Positions 17,564-28,953 of a DNA stretch of 64,000 nt are shown piece by piece. The translations under genes and the position numbers were made by a program. The DNA is taken from assembly GCF_019635465.1 (NCBI RefSeq), contig NZ_JAHBZK010000014.1, positions 62,001-126,000 on the forward strand, written 5' to 3'. The number at the start of each line of letters is the position of its first letter. Within the stretch, counting starts at the first letter, position 1. Source of the DNA: Hydrogenophaga sp. Its GTDB lineage: Bacteria; Pseudomonadota; Gammaproteobacteria; Burkholderiales; Burkholderiaceae_C. Under the pieces are notes generated by a model. It was given only the letters and a program-made list of their open reading frames with translations, was not told the origin of the DNA and did no database searches.

Positions 17564-19495
17564 TCAGGCCAGTGTGCTCAGCGCCCGCTCGATGAAGCGT
17601 CGTTTCACGGTCGGCCTGGGCACCGGGTGGGGCAGGTGCTCGAACCAGGCGCGCACGTCTTCGTCGAGCCCGATGCCGTGCATGAAGTTGTAGAGCGCTT
17701 TGCGCAAGCCGATGCCGAGCGCGTCGTGGTCGACGCCCGTGGGGTCGGTGAAGCCGATGTCGTTCTTGGCGAATGTGACCGGTGGCAGGGGAATGAGGTC
17801 GATGCCGTAGGCCGCGGGGTCCAGCCCCACGGGCGAGTGCACGGTGCACGAAAAGCGGTGGAAGAAGCCGCTCTGGATGCAGCCGTGCTGGAACAGCTGG
17901 CGCACGTACTCCAGCGCGTCCACCGTGTCCTGCACGGTCTGGGTGGGGAAGCCATACATCAGGTAGGCGTGTACCAGGATGCCGGCGTCGCTGAAGCCCT
18001 TGGTGACGCGCGCCACCTGTTCCACCGTCACGCCCTTTTTCATGAGCGCGAGCAGGCGGTCGCTCGCCACCTCCAGGCCGCCGCTCATGGCGATGCAGCC
18101 GCTGTCGGCCAGCAGCTGCGCCAGCTCGGGCGTGAAGGTCTTCTCGAAGCGGATGTTGCCCCACCAGCTGATCGCCAGGTCGCGCCGCAGCAGCTCTTCG
18201 GCCAGGGCCTTGAGTGCCTTGGGGGGTGCGGCTTCGTCGACGAAGTGAAAGCCGGTCTGGCCGGTCTCATCGACGATGCGTTCGATGCGGTCCACCAGCG
18301 TGCTCGCGGTGGCGGTCTCGTAGCGGCCGATGTAGTCCAGCCCCACGTCGCAAAAGCTGCACTTCTTCCAGTAGCAGCCGTGCGCCACGGTGAGCTTGTT
18401 CCAGCGGCCGTCGCTCCAGAGCCGGTGCATGGGGTTGAGCATGTCGAGCAGGCTCAGGTACTGGTGCAGCGGCAGGCCGTCCCAGGTGGGGGTACCCACG
18501 TCTGCGAAGGGCACGTCGGGCTCAGCCAGGTTCACGTACTTCACTGTGCCCGACGGTTCGCGCACAAAGGTGCGCACCAGGCGCTGCGGTCCACGCTGAC
18601 CCTGCAGGTGCTCGATCAGCGCCAGCAGCGGTCGCTCGCCGGCATCCAGCGTCACGTAGTCGACCAGGTCGAACAGCCGCGCTTCCTTCAGCTCGCGCAA
18701 CTCGGTGTTGACGTAGCCGCCGCCCAGCGCAATGGGCAGTTGCGGCCAGCGCGCCTTCACCGCCTGTGCGATGCGCAGCGCGCCGTACACCGCGCCGGGG
18801 AAGGGCACCGAAAGCAACAGCAGTTGCGGCGACGCGCGCTCGAGCGCCTCGATCGCCAGCCGCTGCAACACCTCGTCCACCAGCGTGGGTGCGGCGACCA
18901 GCGCTTGCGCCAGGGGCTCGAAGGTGGGCTGGCTGCTGGCCAGCGATTCGGCGTAGCGCACGAAGGCGAAGCGCTGATCCACCGCGTCGCGGATCACGTC
19001 GGCGAGGTCGTCCAGGTAGAGGGTGGCGATGTGGCGCGCGCGGTCGTGCGTGCCCAGTGCACCAAACGCCCAGCCCAGCGGGTCGTCGCCGTCCTCTTCG
19101 GTGATATGGCCGTACTGGTCAAGGGCGGCGAAGCGGGGGCCCTCCGGCAGCAGCTCGCGCGCAGCGATGCGGTGCGCCAGCGTGCTGTCGCGTCCCTGCA
19201 GGAAGGCGATGGTAGGCGCGATGCTGCGGCGATACCGCGCAAATTCGTCGAGGAAGGCGTGCACGCTGGCGCTGCGTTGCGCCTCGGGCAGGGCCAGGGC
19301 GCGTTCGCGCACGGCGTCCAGGCCGCCTGGGGTGAACAATTCGAGCACCAGCGCCAGCGCCAGATCGGTCTGCACCGCGTCGATGCCGCGCGAGCGCAGA
19401 AAGCCGGTGAGGTAGGCGGTGGAGGGGTAGGGCGTGTTGAGCTGCGTCATCGGTGGGATGACGCTGAGCACGCGAAATGAAGGCGCGGCGGTCAT
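17564..19495 (-). CDS. B12-binding-domain radical SAM protein
   Basis: The protein has 643 residues. The N-terminal third resembles a cobalamin-binding domain (LSVIPPMTQLNTPYPSTAYLTGFLRSRGIDA, then LLLLSVPFPG and LGGGYVNTELRE near residues 235-265). A radical SAM domain with HGCYWKKCSFCDVGLDYIG follows (CxxxCxxC near residues 375-383). Later blocks SGGLEVASDRLLALMKKGVT and AYLMYGFPTQT fit the radical SAM barrel. The C-terminal part is specific to this subgroup. The reaction is not known. Related proteins are often lipid or cofactor methyltransferases or cyclases. It follows gcvP on the same strand with a hairpin between. Confidence 0.88.
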   Translation of the reverse strand: MTAAPSFRVLSVIPPMTQLNTPYPSTAYLTGFLRSRGIDAVQTDLALALVLELFTPGGLDAVRERALALPEAQRSASVHAFLDEFARYRRSIAPTIAFLQGRDSTLAHRIAARELLPEGPRFAALDQYGHITEEDGDDPLGWAFGALGTHDRARHIATLYLDDLADVIRDAVDQRFAFVRYAESLASSQPTFEPLAQALVAAPTLVDEVLQRLAIEALERASPQLLLLSVPFPGAVYGALRIAQAVKARWPQLPIALGGGYVNTELRELKEARLFDLVDYVTLDAGERPLLALIEHLQGQRGPQRLVRTFVREPSGTVKYVNLAEPDVPFADVGTPTWDGLPLHQYLSLLDMLNPMHRLWSDGRWNKLTVAHGCYWKKCSFCDVGLDYIGRYETATASTLVDRIERIVDETGQTGFHFVDEAAPPKALKALAEELLRRDLAISWWGNIRFEKTFTPELAQLLADSGCIAMSGGLEVASDRLLALMKKGVTVEQVARVTKGFSDAGILVHAYLMYGFPTQTVQDTVDALEYVRQLFQHGCIQSGFFHRFSCTVHSPVGLDPAAYGIDLIPLPPVTFAKNDIGFTDPTGVDHDALGIGLRKALYNFMHGIGLDEDVRAWFEHLPHPVPRPTVKRRFIERALSTLA

Positions 19496-19506
19496 GGCAG
19501 GCGGGG

Positions 19507-19535
19507 CAAGGGCGGCAGTGTACGGCCGCCCCCTT
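19507..19535 (-). terminator. Hairpin downstream of gcvP
   Basis: GCAAGGGCGGC and GCCGCCCCCTTG arms face each other in the 59-bp gap after gcvP. A T-run is lacking, so termination is uncertain. Confidence 0.35.
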
Positions 19536-19554
19536 GTGTCCCGCGCCGGCGTGG

Positions 19555-22452
<2,898 letters not shown>

Positions 22453-22524
22453 GGCTTGCTTCTAAAGATTTGGACCTGCTGCTTGAATGCGATTCGCCAC
22501 GTTCGACGCAACGTGGCCAAGTGG

Positions 22525-22600
22525 CACCACGGAACCGGCTTCGCCGGGCCGTCGGTGCCGCCCCCTTGAGGGGGTCGCGCGCAGCGCGGCGGGGGTGTTC
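22525..22600. repeat. Dispersed GC-rich repeat between gcvH and gcvP
   Basis: On the minus strand this segment has the same order of blocks as the repeat at 28970-29040: a CCCCC-hairpin, then GGCCCGGC(G/A)AAGCCGGTTCCG. It is diverged from the 72-bp pair at 5.2 kb. It separates gcvH from gcvP and could cause partial termination or mRNA processing in the operon. Confidence 0.6.
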
Positions 22601-22970
22601 ATGAATTCGCCGCGAAGGCGTCGTAGGCGGTCTGGTCGAGCAGGGCATCGATCTGCGCGGGTTCGGACAGCTTGACCTTGAAGAACCAGCCCGCGCCCAG
22701 CGGATCGCTGTTGGCCAGCGAGGGGTCGTTGCGCAAGTCCTCGTTGACTTCGGTCACGGTGCCGCTCACCGGCATGTACACATCGGCCGCGGCCTTGACG
22801 GACTCGACCACACCGGCCACGTCCTTCTGCGCGAAAGTCTTACCCACCTCGGGCAATTCGACGAAGACCACGTCGCCCAGCGCGTCCTGCGCGTGATGCG
22901 TGATGCCGACGGTGGCAACGCCGCCGTCGACGGTGATCCATTCGTGGTCTTCGGTGTACTTGGTGGTCAT
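22599..22970 (-). CDS. gcvH: Glycine cleavage system H protein
   Basis: The protein has 123 residues and is the lipoyl carrier that shuttles the aminomethyl group between P- and T-proteins. The lipoylation lysine is in [14 protein letters not shown] (near residue 63), with the N-terminal YTEDHEWI and [19 protein letters not shown] typical of GcvH. Located between gcvT (47 nt upstream) and gcvP. Confidence 0.96.
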   Translation of the reverse strand: MTTKYTEDHEWITVDGGVATVGITHHAQDALGDVVFVELPEVGKTFAQKDVAGVVESVKAAADVYMPVSGTVTEVNEDLRNDPSLANSDPLGAGWFFKVKLSEPAQIDALLDQTAYDAFAANS

Positions 22971-23017
22971 TCGGGAAGCTCCTGTGGGATGGAAGGGGTT
23001 GATCGGGAAGGCTGTGC

Positions 23018-24139
23018 TCAGCCGCGGTAATACCGGTTGGGCACGAACGGCATGGGGGCCACCACCATGGGCACGGGCTTGCCGCGCACCAGGGCGTTCA
23101 CGCGGGTGCCCGCCGCGGCCAGCGCAGGGGGCAGGTAGCCCATGGCAATGGGCTGGTTGATGCTGGGGCCGAGCAGGCCGCTGGTGACTTCGCCCATGCG
23201 TTCACCGGCTTCGCTGTGCAACTCGGTGTGGTCGCGCACCGGCACGCGCTCCTGCGCGATCAGGCCCACGCGCACGCGTTGCGCCGGCCGGGTGCCATCC
23301 AGCTGCGCCAGCACGCGATCGGCGCCGGGGAAGCCGCCGGCGCGCGCACCGCCGGTGCGGCGCACCTTCTGCATGGCCCAGTTGAGCGCGGCCTCTACCG
23401 GCGTGGTGGTGGTGTCGATGTCGTTGCCGTACAGGCACAGACCGGCTTCCAGCCGCAGCGAGTTGCGCGCGCCCAGGCCCACGGGCTTGACCTCGGGTTG
23501 CGCCAGCAGCGCACGCGCAAAGGCCTCGGTGTCGGCCGCGGCCAGCGAAAGCTCGAAGCCGTCTTCGCCGGTGTAGCCGCTGCGGGTGGCGAACACCGGC
23601 TTGCCTTTCCACTCGAAGGCGCCGCCGGTCATGAAGACCAGTTTCTCGACGCCGGGCAGCAGGCGCTGCAGCGCAGTGACGGCCTGCGGGCCCTGCAAGG
23701 CCAGCAGGCCACGGTCGAATTGGGGCTCGACCGCGCAGCGTGAGCCAATGCGATCGACGATGTGCTTCAGGTCCCCGTGTTTGCAGGCGCCATTGACGAT
23801 CACGAAGAGGTGGTCGTCGCGGTTGACGAACATCAGGTCGTCGATGATCGTGCCCTCGTCGGTGAGCAGCAGGCCGTAGCGCTGCTTGCCCGGCGCCAAG
23901 CCGATCACGTCCACCGGCATCAGGCGCTCGAAGGCGGTCGCCGCGTCCGGACCGATCAAGCGCAGCTGCCCCATGTGGGAGACGTCGAACAGGCCGGCCG
24001 CACTGCGGGTGTGCAGGTGCTCGGCCATCAGGCCCGCCGGGTACTGCACCGGCATGCTGTAGCCGGCAAAAGGCACCATGCGCGCACCCAGTTCGAGGTG
24101 CAGGGCGTGCAGCGGGGTTTGAAGCAAGGGATCGGTCAA
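23018..24139 (-). CDS. gcvT: Aminomethyltransferase, glycine cleavage T protein
   Basis: The protein has 373 residues and releases ammonia from the GcvH-bound intermediate and forms methylene-tetrahydrofolate. Landmarks are [22 protein letters not shown], the folate-site [19 protein letters not shown] near residue 95, and [13 protein letters not shown] near 190. [13 protein letters not shown] and the C-terminal GEVTSG block follow. The frame is open further upstream, but TTG at 24139 is chosen: it gives the family N-terminus ([24 protein letters not shown]) and has an AGAGAG ribosome site. Upstream of this codon begins the riboswitch expression platform. Confidence 0.94.
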   Translation of the reverse strand: MTDPLLQTPLHALHLELGARMVPFAGYSMPVQYPAGLMAEHLHTRSAAGLFDVSHMGQLRLIGPDAATAFERLMPVDVIGLAPGKQRYGLLLTDEGTIIDDLMFVNRDDHLFVIVNGACKHGDLKHIVDRIGSRCAVEPQFDRGLLALQGPQAVTALQRLLPGVEKLVFMTGGAFEWKGKPVFATRSGYTGEDGFELSLAAADTEAFARALLAQPEVKPVGLGARNSLRLEAGLCLYGNDIDTTTTPVEAALNWAMQKVRRTGGARAGGFPGADRVLAQLDGTRPAQRVRVGLIAQERVPVRDHTELHSEAGERMGEVTSGLLGPSINQPIAMGYLPPALAAAGTRVNALVRGKPVPMVVAPMPFVPNRYYRG

Positions 24140-24200
24140 GGCGGACTCTCTGGCTGGGGCAGGCCCCCGATGGGGCGAAGCACGGCGCGTGCCGTGTGCT

Positions 24201-24675
24201 GCCCCACTGTCCGCTTTACCTGAGAGATTCGCGCGGGCGATGCCGCGTTTGCTCCTTCGGTGGACCCGTTGCCGGGCCTCTCTCCAGGGGGGATCGCCCG
24301 CCTCGCGGCGCGCGTTTGCCAGTCCTTTTGCCTGAGCGTTCGGGGCTGGCATCAGCCCCTGCGCCTTCGGCGGTTCCACAAGGGGTGCTCTGCAAAACCC
24401 GCGCCGTGCGCGCCGCGATCTGGCGGGATGAGCCGCAAGGCGCGAATGCCAGGGCAAGCCCGGACGGCTTGCCCGCATTCGCAACGCAGCGGATCGCCCG
24501 CCAGATCGCGGCCCTTCGGGTTCGGCCCACAACGGGCGTCTGGCGCACCTGTTGGCTTGTGTGTGCCACCGGCACACACGGCGCCAAGCAGGCACGCCAT
24601 CCATCCCGTTGTGGACCCGAACGCGCATGGCGGGGGTTTTGCAGAGCATCCCTAGGGAACACTCTCCTGAACAAT
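24201..24675 (-). ncRNA. Tandem glycine riboswitch (gcvT leader), aptamer I split by an insertion
   Basis: On the minus strand both glycine aptamers are recognisable. Aptamer II (about 24201-24288) has CTGGAGAG, CCACCGAAGGAGCAAA, AATCTCTCAGGTAAA and GGACAG, with CUG/CAG and CCCC/GGGG forming P1. Aptamer I has its 3' part at about 24310-24378 (GCCGAAGG, GAACGCTCAGGC, AAAAGGACTGG). Its 5' part lies at 24656-24675 (UUGUUCAGGAGAGUGUUCC) on the far side of a 269-bp insert. UUG/CAA with UCAG/CUGG rebuilds P1, GGAGAG meets CGCUC for P2, and GUUCC/GGAAC forms P3. A -10 TAGAAT lies at 24688-24683 and predicts a start near 24675. GGGGCAG can alternatively pair with CTGCCCC just before the gcvT start. 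Confidence 0.88.
24383..24651. mobile_element. MITE-like inverted-repeat element (269 bp) inserted in the glycine riboswitch
   Basis: The ends are 30-bp terminal inverted repeats with 27 matches: 24383-24412 against 24622-24651, outer sequence GG(G/A)TGCTCTGCAAAACCC. Flanks are CAAG (24379-24382) and CTAG (24652-24655), a probable 4-bp target duplication with one change. The interior has two large nested hairpins. The first is a perfect 16-bp stem (24412-24427 with 24497-24512) enclosing GCGAATGC and GGGCAAGCC stems. The second is a stem 24520-24536 with 24605-24622 enclosing a 26-bp stem around 24568. No coding capacity. The 4-bp target and end type recall IS5-like elements, but the parent family is not identified. 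Confidence 0.75.
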
Positions 24676-24682
24676 GCGGCGG

Positions 24683-24688
24683 ATTCTA
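24683..24688 (-). promoter_or_regulatory. -10 element of the gcvT leader promoter
   Basis: TAGAAT on the minus strand lies 7 nt before an A at 24675, where the riboswitch P1 stem would begin. The -35 region is poor. Confidence 0.5.
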
Positions 24689-24746
24689 GCCGGGAACCTC
24701 CGTGCACTCCTTCGATCGCAAGCCGGTCGTCACCTTGATCCTTCAC

Positions 24747-25628
24747 ATGAACCGCCGTCGTTTGCTCAGTTCCTTGTCCGCGCTTGCGGCCGTCACACCG
24801 CTGGTGGAAGCAGCCACCGGTGGAGCTGCCCCGCGACAGCGCATGCCGGTGATCTTCATCGGCCACGGCAGCCCGATGAACGCCATCTCGGACAACGCCT
24901 TCACCCAGACACTGGCGGCCTGGGGTCAGCGCCTGCCACGCCCGGCGGCCATCCTGTCGGTGTCGGCGCACTGGCTGACGCCTGGCGCCACCCTGGTGGA
25001 CGTGCAGGCCCGCCCGCGCACCATTCACGACTTCGGTGGCTTTCCGCAGGCGCTGCACGACATGCAGTACCCCGCGCCGGGCGCGCCCGAAACCGCGCAG
25101 ATCGTGCGCGCGCTGGTCAAGTCGCGCAAGGTGGCCGAGAGCGACGACTGGGGGCTGGACCATGGCACCTGGACGGTGCTCCATCACCTGATTCCGAAGG
25201 CGGAGGTGCCGACCTTCCAGTTGTCGATCGACTACTCGGCCCCCGGGGCGGTGCACCACGCGCTGGGGCGCGAGCTGGCCGCCCTGCGCGATCGGGGTGT
25301 GCTGATCGTGGGCAGCGGCAACATCGTGCACAACCTCCGTGCCACGGTGCGCAATGCGCCGCCTTCGGCTGCGGGGGCGACGCCCTGGGCGCGAGACTTC
25401 GATGCCGCCGTGCGCGATGCCTTGGCAGACCGAAGCTTTCAGAACGAACAGCGCCTCATGCAGTACGAACGCCTGGGTGCGGGCGCGGCCATGGCCGTGC
25501 CCACGCCCGATCACTACTGGCCGTTCCTGTATGCGCTGGGCGCCAGCGATCCGCGCGAGAAGCTGACCACTACCTACGAGGGCTTTCACGCCGGCACGCT
25601 GTCGATGCGCTGCCTGCAGTGGGGGTGA
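24747..25628 (+). CDS. LigB-family extradiol dioxygenase (DODA/YgiD-like)
   Basis: The protein has 293 residues. The body matches the class III extradiol dioxygenase superfamily: IFIGHGSPMNA with an iron-ligand histidine, SVSAHWLTPG with a second histidine, the DWGLDHGTWTVLHHLIP block, and a C-terminal HYWPFLYALGA and TTYEGFHAGTLSMR. Family members open catechol rings such as DOPA. A twin-arginine-like leader, NRRRLLSSLSALAAVTPLVEA, precedes it, so the enzyme may be exported folded. A GTG at 24702 is an alternative start. It is divergent from the gcv leader and their promoters share about 70 bp. Confidence 0.85.
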   Translation: MNRRRLLSSLSALAAVTPLVEAATGGAAPRQRMPVIFIGHGSPMNAISDNAFTQTLAAWGQRLPRPAAILSVSAHWLTPGATLVDVQARPRTIHDFGGFPQALHDMQYPAPGAPETAQIVRALVKSRKVAESDDWGLDHGTWTVLHHLIPKAEVPTFQLSIDYSAPGAVHHALGRELAALRDRGVLIVGSGNIVHNLRATVRNAPPSAAGATPWARDFDAAVRDALADRSFQNEQRLMQYERLGAGAAMAVPTPDHYWPFLYALGASDPREKLTTTYEGFHAGTLSMRCLQWG

Positions 25629-25664
25629 GTCGGACGCGCGCGGTCCTCAGGCGGCCCAAGCGGC

Positions 25665-26174
25665 CTAAGCGGCCTCGGCGGTCGCGCTGGGCAGCACCTT
25701 GAACAATCGCTCGGCCACTGATTGCGCACGATCGGCGCCGGCGTGTTGTTCGATGTCCGAGAGCATCTCGCGCGCGACCGCCAGCATGGCGTCGGCGTCG
25801 CGCGCCTCGCGCAGTGCGTTGCGGTAGCGATCGGCCAGCGCCCGGTCGCGCGGCGCGAACATGCGGTCCGACAGGTCGAACAGGAACATGCGCGCACTGG
25901 CCAGGGAGCGCGGGCCGCTGAAGGTGTCCACAGAGCCGCGAAGGGTGGGTGCAGCGGCGGCTGGCGTGGCGACTGTCGCTGTCGATTCCTCTGCCAGGTA
26001 GCCGCCCGCCACCAGCGCCTCGACGATGGCCCGGCCGTCGCCGTGAAACAGTGCATGCAAGGAGGCGGTGGCCTTGCGCCCGTCGGCAACCAGCAGGATG
26101 GCGCGCTCGCGCTGGCCGAGGGTGCGCTGGCCGGGCAGCAGCTCCTGTCGGCCCTTGTCGGTCTTGTTCAGCAT
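25665..26174 (-). CDS. Hypothetical protein
   Basis: The protein has 169 residues and is not a family I can name. The N-terminal 60 residues (GRQELLPGQRTLGQRERAILLVADGRKATASL, then IVEALVAGGYL) look like a winged-helix-type fold used in many proteobacterial proteins of unknown role. An Ala/Thr/Pro-rich linker follows (residues 63-78). The C-terminal half is helical and charged (FDLSDRMFAPRDRALADRYRNALREARDADAML). The stop codon sits in a short 9-bp GGCC-rich tandem repeat (25652-25678). Confidence 0.7.
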   Translation of the reverse strand: MLNKTDKGRQELLPGQRTLGQRERAILLVADGRKATASLHALFHGDGRAIVEALVAGGYLAEESTATVATPAAAAPTLRGSVDTFSGPRSLASARMFLFDLSDRMFAPRDRALADRYRNALREARDADAMLAVAREMLSDIEQHAGADRAQSVAERLFKVLPSATAEAA

Positions 26175-26247
26175 GGGTGCGGTGGGTGCTTCATTGGTGG
26201 AAGCACTCTGCGCAGGCCGGGTGACGCTTGCGTGTCATCGGCACATG

Positions 26248-26272
26248 AAAAAGCCGCCCGGAGGCGGCTTTT
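26248..26272. terminator. Bidirectional terminator after the ETF-QO gene
   Basis: A perfect 10-bp stem, AAAAGCCGCC-CGGA-GGCGGCTTTT, has A- and T-runs on each side. It lies 65 bp beyond the ETF-QO stop. Confidence 0.85.
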
Positions 26273-26337
26273 GGCGGGCGGCGTGAGGGATCACACGGTG
26301 CGCGTCACATCCCCGCGGACATTCGCAGCGCCGCGCG

Positions 26338-28023
26338 TCACATCCCGGCGTAGTTCGGCCCGCCGCCCCCCTCGGGCGTGACCCAGACGATGTTCTGGGT
26401 GGGGTCCTTGATGTCGCAGGTCTTGCAGTGCACGCAGTTCTGGGCGTTGATCTGCAGGCGGTCGCTGCCGTCGTCGCTCTTGACGAACTCGTACACGCCA
26501 GCGGGGCAGTAGCGGCTCTCGGGGCCGGCGTATTGGGCCAGGTTGATCTGCACCGGCACCGTGCTGTTCTTGAGCGTGAGGTGCGCTGGCTGGTTCTCTT
26601 CGTGGTTGGTGTTGGAGACGAAGACGCTGGAGAGGCGGTCGAAGCTGATGACGCCGTCCGGCTTGGGGTAGGCGATCTTCGGCATCTGGTCGGCCGGCTT
26701 GAGCTTGGTGTGATCGGGTGTGGTGTTGTGCAGCGTCCAGGGCGGCGCGCTCACGCCCACCTTGGGCAGGAACCATTGCTCGATACCGGTCATGAGCTTG
26801 CCCATGAGCGGGCCCTTCTTGAACCAGGCCTTGAAGTTGCGGGTCTGCCAGAGTTCTTCGTGCAGCCAGCTCTTTTCGAAGGCGGCTGGGTAGGCGTCCA
26901 GTTCGTCGCTGCTGCGCCCGGCCGTGACGGCGTCGTAGGCGGCCTCGGCGCACAGCATGCCGCTCTTGATGGCCGCATGGCTGCCCTTGATGCGCGCGGC
27001 GTTGAGGTAGCCAGCGTCGCAGCCCACCAGGGCACCACCCGGGAACACCGTCTTGGGCAGGGCCTGCGGCGTGCCGTTGTTGATGGCGCGCGCGCCGTAG
27101 CCCAGGCGCTTGCCGCCTTCGATGTGGGCCTTGATGGCCGGATGCGTTTTCCAGCGCTGCATTTCCTCGAAGGGCGACATCCAGGGGTTCTGGTAGTCCA
27201 GCCCGATGACGAAGCCCAGCGTGACCTTGTTGCCTTCGAGGTGGTAGAGGAAGCCGCCGCCAAAGGTGTCGTCGGCCATGGGCCAGCCGGCGGTGTGCAC
27301 CACCAGGCCGGGTTTGGCCTTGTCGGCGGGGATCTCCCACAGCTCCTTGATGCCGATCGCGAAAGTCTGGGTGTCCTTGCCTTCGTCAAGCTTGAACTTT
27401 GCGATGAGCTGCTTGCCCAGGTGGCCGCGCGCACCCTCGGCGAACACCGTGTACTTGGCGTGCAGCTCCATGCCGAGCTGGAAGGCGTCGGTGGGCTCGC
27501 CGTCCTTGCCCACGCCCTGGTTGCCGGTGGCCACACCCTTGACCGAGCCGTCGTCGTTGTAGAGCACTTCGGCGGCGGTGAAGCCGGGGAAGATTTCCAC
27601 GCCCAGCGCCTCGGCCTGCTCGGCCAGCCATTTGGTCACGTTGCCCAGGCTGATCACATAGCAGCCGTGGTTGTGGAAGTTGCGTGGCACCAGGAAGTCG
27701 GGCGTTCGGCTGGCGCTGCTTTCGCTGAGCACCAGCAGGTCATCGCCGGTGACGGGCTGGTTCAGCGGGGCACCGCGTTCTTTCCAGTCGGGGAAGAGCT
27801 CGGTGATGGCGCGCGGGTCCATCACCGCACCCGACAGGATGTGGGCGCCCGGCTCGGACCCTTTCTCCAGCACGCAGACGTTGATCTCGGTGCCTTTGTC
27901 GGCGGCGATCTGCTTGAGGCGGATGGCGGTGGACAGGCCGGCCGGGCCGGCACCGACCACGACCACGTCGTACTCCATGGCTTCGCGGGGACCGAACTGG
28001 GCCAGGATCTCGTCATGCGTCAT
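26338..28023 (-). CDS. Electron transfer flavoprotein-ubiquinone oxidoreductase
   Basis: The protein has 561 residues and passes electrons from ETF (acyl-CoA and other dehydrogenases) to ubiquinone at the inner membrane. The FAD Rossmann motif is VVVVGAGPAGLSTAIRL near residue 20. The family-specific SEPGAHILSGAVMDP follows, with the amphipathic membrane-insertion region GGALVGCDAGYLNAARIKGSHAAIKSGMLCAEAA. The 4Fe-4S cysteines are NCVHCKTCDIKDPTQNIVW near the C-terminus. The ATG at 28023 matches the family start. Divergent from a short-chain dehydrogenase gene with a TetR-type palindrome between. Confidence 0.95.
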   Translation of the reverse strand: MTHDEILAQFGPREAMEYDVVVVGAGPAGLSTAIRLKQIAADKGTEINVCVLEKGSEPGAHILSGAVMDPRAITELFPDWKERGAPLNQPVTGDDLLVLSESSASRTPDFLVPRNFHNHGCYVISLGNVTKWLAEQAEALGVEIFPGFTAAEVLYNDDGSVKGVATGNQGVGKDGEPTDAFQLGMELHAKYTVFAEGARGHLGKQLIAKFKLDEGKDTQTFAIGIKELWEIPADKAKPGLVVHTAGWPMADDTFGGGFLYHLEGNKVTLGFVIGLDYQNPWMSPFEEMQRWKTHPAIKAHIEGGKRLGYGARAINNGTPQALPKTVFPGGALVGCDAGYLNAARIKGSHAAIKSGMLCAEAAYDAVTAGRSSDELDAYPAAFEKSWLHEELWQTRNFKAWFKKGPLMGKLMTGIEQWFLPKVGVSAPPWTLHNTTPDHTKLKPADQMPKIAYPKPDGVISFDRLSSVFVSNTNHEENQPAHLTLKNSTVPVQINLAQYAGPESRYCPAGVYEFVKSDDGSDRLQINAQNCVHCKTCDIKDPTQNIVWVTPEGGGGPNYAGM

Positions 28024-28125
28024 GGGGGGTCTCACTGATAATGGTTGTCGATCTCCGGGGGGCCACCCTTGCGGTGGGCCTGTGTCCCGGAGCGGACCGC
28101 ATTTTATGCGGCGCATGCACAAAAT

Positions 28126-28139
28126 CGAACGATCGTTCG
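28126..28139. promoter_or_regulatory. TetR-type palindromic operator
   Basis: CGAACGATCGTTCG is a perfect 14-bp palindrome between divergent ETF-QO and SDR genes, 22 bp before the SDR start. Sites of this type are bound by TetR regulators of fatty-acid and acyl-CoA genes in beta-proteobacteria. The regulator is not in the window. Confidence 0.6.
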
Positions 28140-28160
28140 TAAATCTGGAACTCAGGAGAC

Positions 28161-28949
28161 ATGGCCATGGCCTACACCCTCGATCTGTCGGGCCGCGTGG
28201 CCCTTGTGACCGGCGCCTCCAGCGGCCTGGGTGCGCAGTTTGCCAAAACGCTGGCCAAGGCCGGCGCTGCGGTGGTGCTGGCCAGCCGACGTACCGACCG
28301 GCTCATGAACCTTCGCGCGCACATCGAGGCTGAAGGCGGCGAGGCCTATGTGGTGGCGCTGGACGTGACCGACCTGGCTTCGATCAAGGCCGCGATCGCC
28401 CACGCCGAGACCGAGGTCGGCCCGATCGACATCCTGATCAACAACTCCGGTGTGAGCACCACGCAGCGCCTGCAGGACGTGACCGAGGCCGACTACGACT
28501 TCGTGCTTGACACCAACACCAAGGGCGCCTTCTTCGTGGCGCAAGAGGTGGGCAAGCGCATGATCGCGCGCGCCAAGGGCGCGGCCCCCGGCACCTGGGT
28601 GGGCGGGCGCATCGTCAACATCGCGTCCATGGCGGGCCTGAAGGTGTTGCCGCAGATCGGCGTGTACTGCATGAGCAAGGCGGCCGTGGTGCAGATGACC
28701 AAGGCCATGGCGGTGGAGTGGGGCCGATTCGGCATCAACGTCAATGCCATCTGCCCGGGCTACATCGACACCGAAATCAACCACGAACACTGGCAGACCG
28801 AGCAAGGGCAGAAGCTGGTCCAGATGCTGCCGCGAAAGCGCGTGGGCCAGCCGGCCGATTTGGACGCGCTGCTCGTGATGCTGTGCGCCAACGAGAGCCA
28901 CTTCATCAACGGCGCGGTGATCGCGGCCGACGACGGCTTCGGGGTGTAA
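28161..28949 (+). CDS. Short-chain dehydrogenase/reductase
   Basis: The protein has 262 residues, a classical SDR: cofactor motif TGASSGLG near residue 18, NNSG near 97, catalytic serine in NIASMAG near 155 and YCMSK (Tyr/Lys) near 172. It ends in the oligomer segment INGAVIAADDGFGV. AGGAGAC precedes the ATG. It may be a 3-hydroxyacyl-CoA or 3-oxoacyl reductase, given its position opposite ETF-QO. Substrate unproven. Confidence 0.92.
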   Translation: MAMAYTLDLSGRVALVTGASSGLGAQFAKTLAKAGAAVVLASRRTDRLMNLRAHIEAEGGEAYVVALDVTDLASIKAAIAHAETEVGPIDILINNSGVSTTQRLQDVTEADYDFVLDTNTKGAFFVAQEVGKRMIARAKGAAPGTWVGGRIVNIASMAGLKVLPQIGVYCMSKAAVVQMTKAMAVEWGRFGINVNAICPGYIDTEINHEHWQTEQGQKLVQMLPRKRVGQPADLDALLVMLCANESHFINGAVIAADDGFGV

Positions 28950-28953
28950 GGCC

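Noticed and set aside
24216-24660. Coding frames across the gcvT leader region
   Set aside because: Conserved glycine aptamer bases and inverted repeats explain the sequence; the frames are Arg/Pro/Gly-rich, without family resemblance.
26300-26346. A 14-bp direct repeat (GCGCGTCACATCCC) at the end of the ETF-QO gene, copies at 26300 and 26333
   Set aside because: Probably a small local duplication around the stop codon; no regulatory or structural role can be argued.
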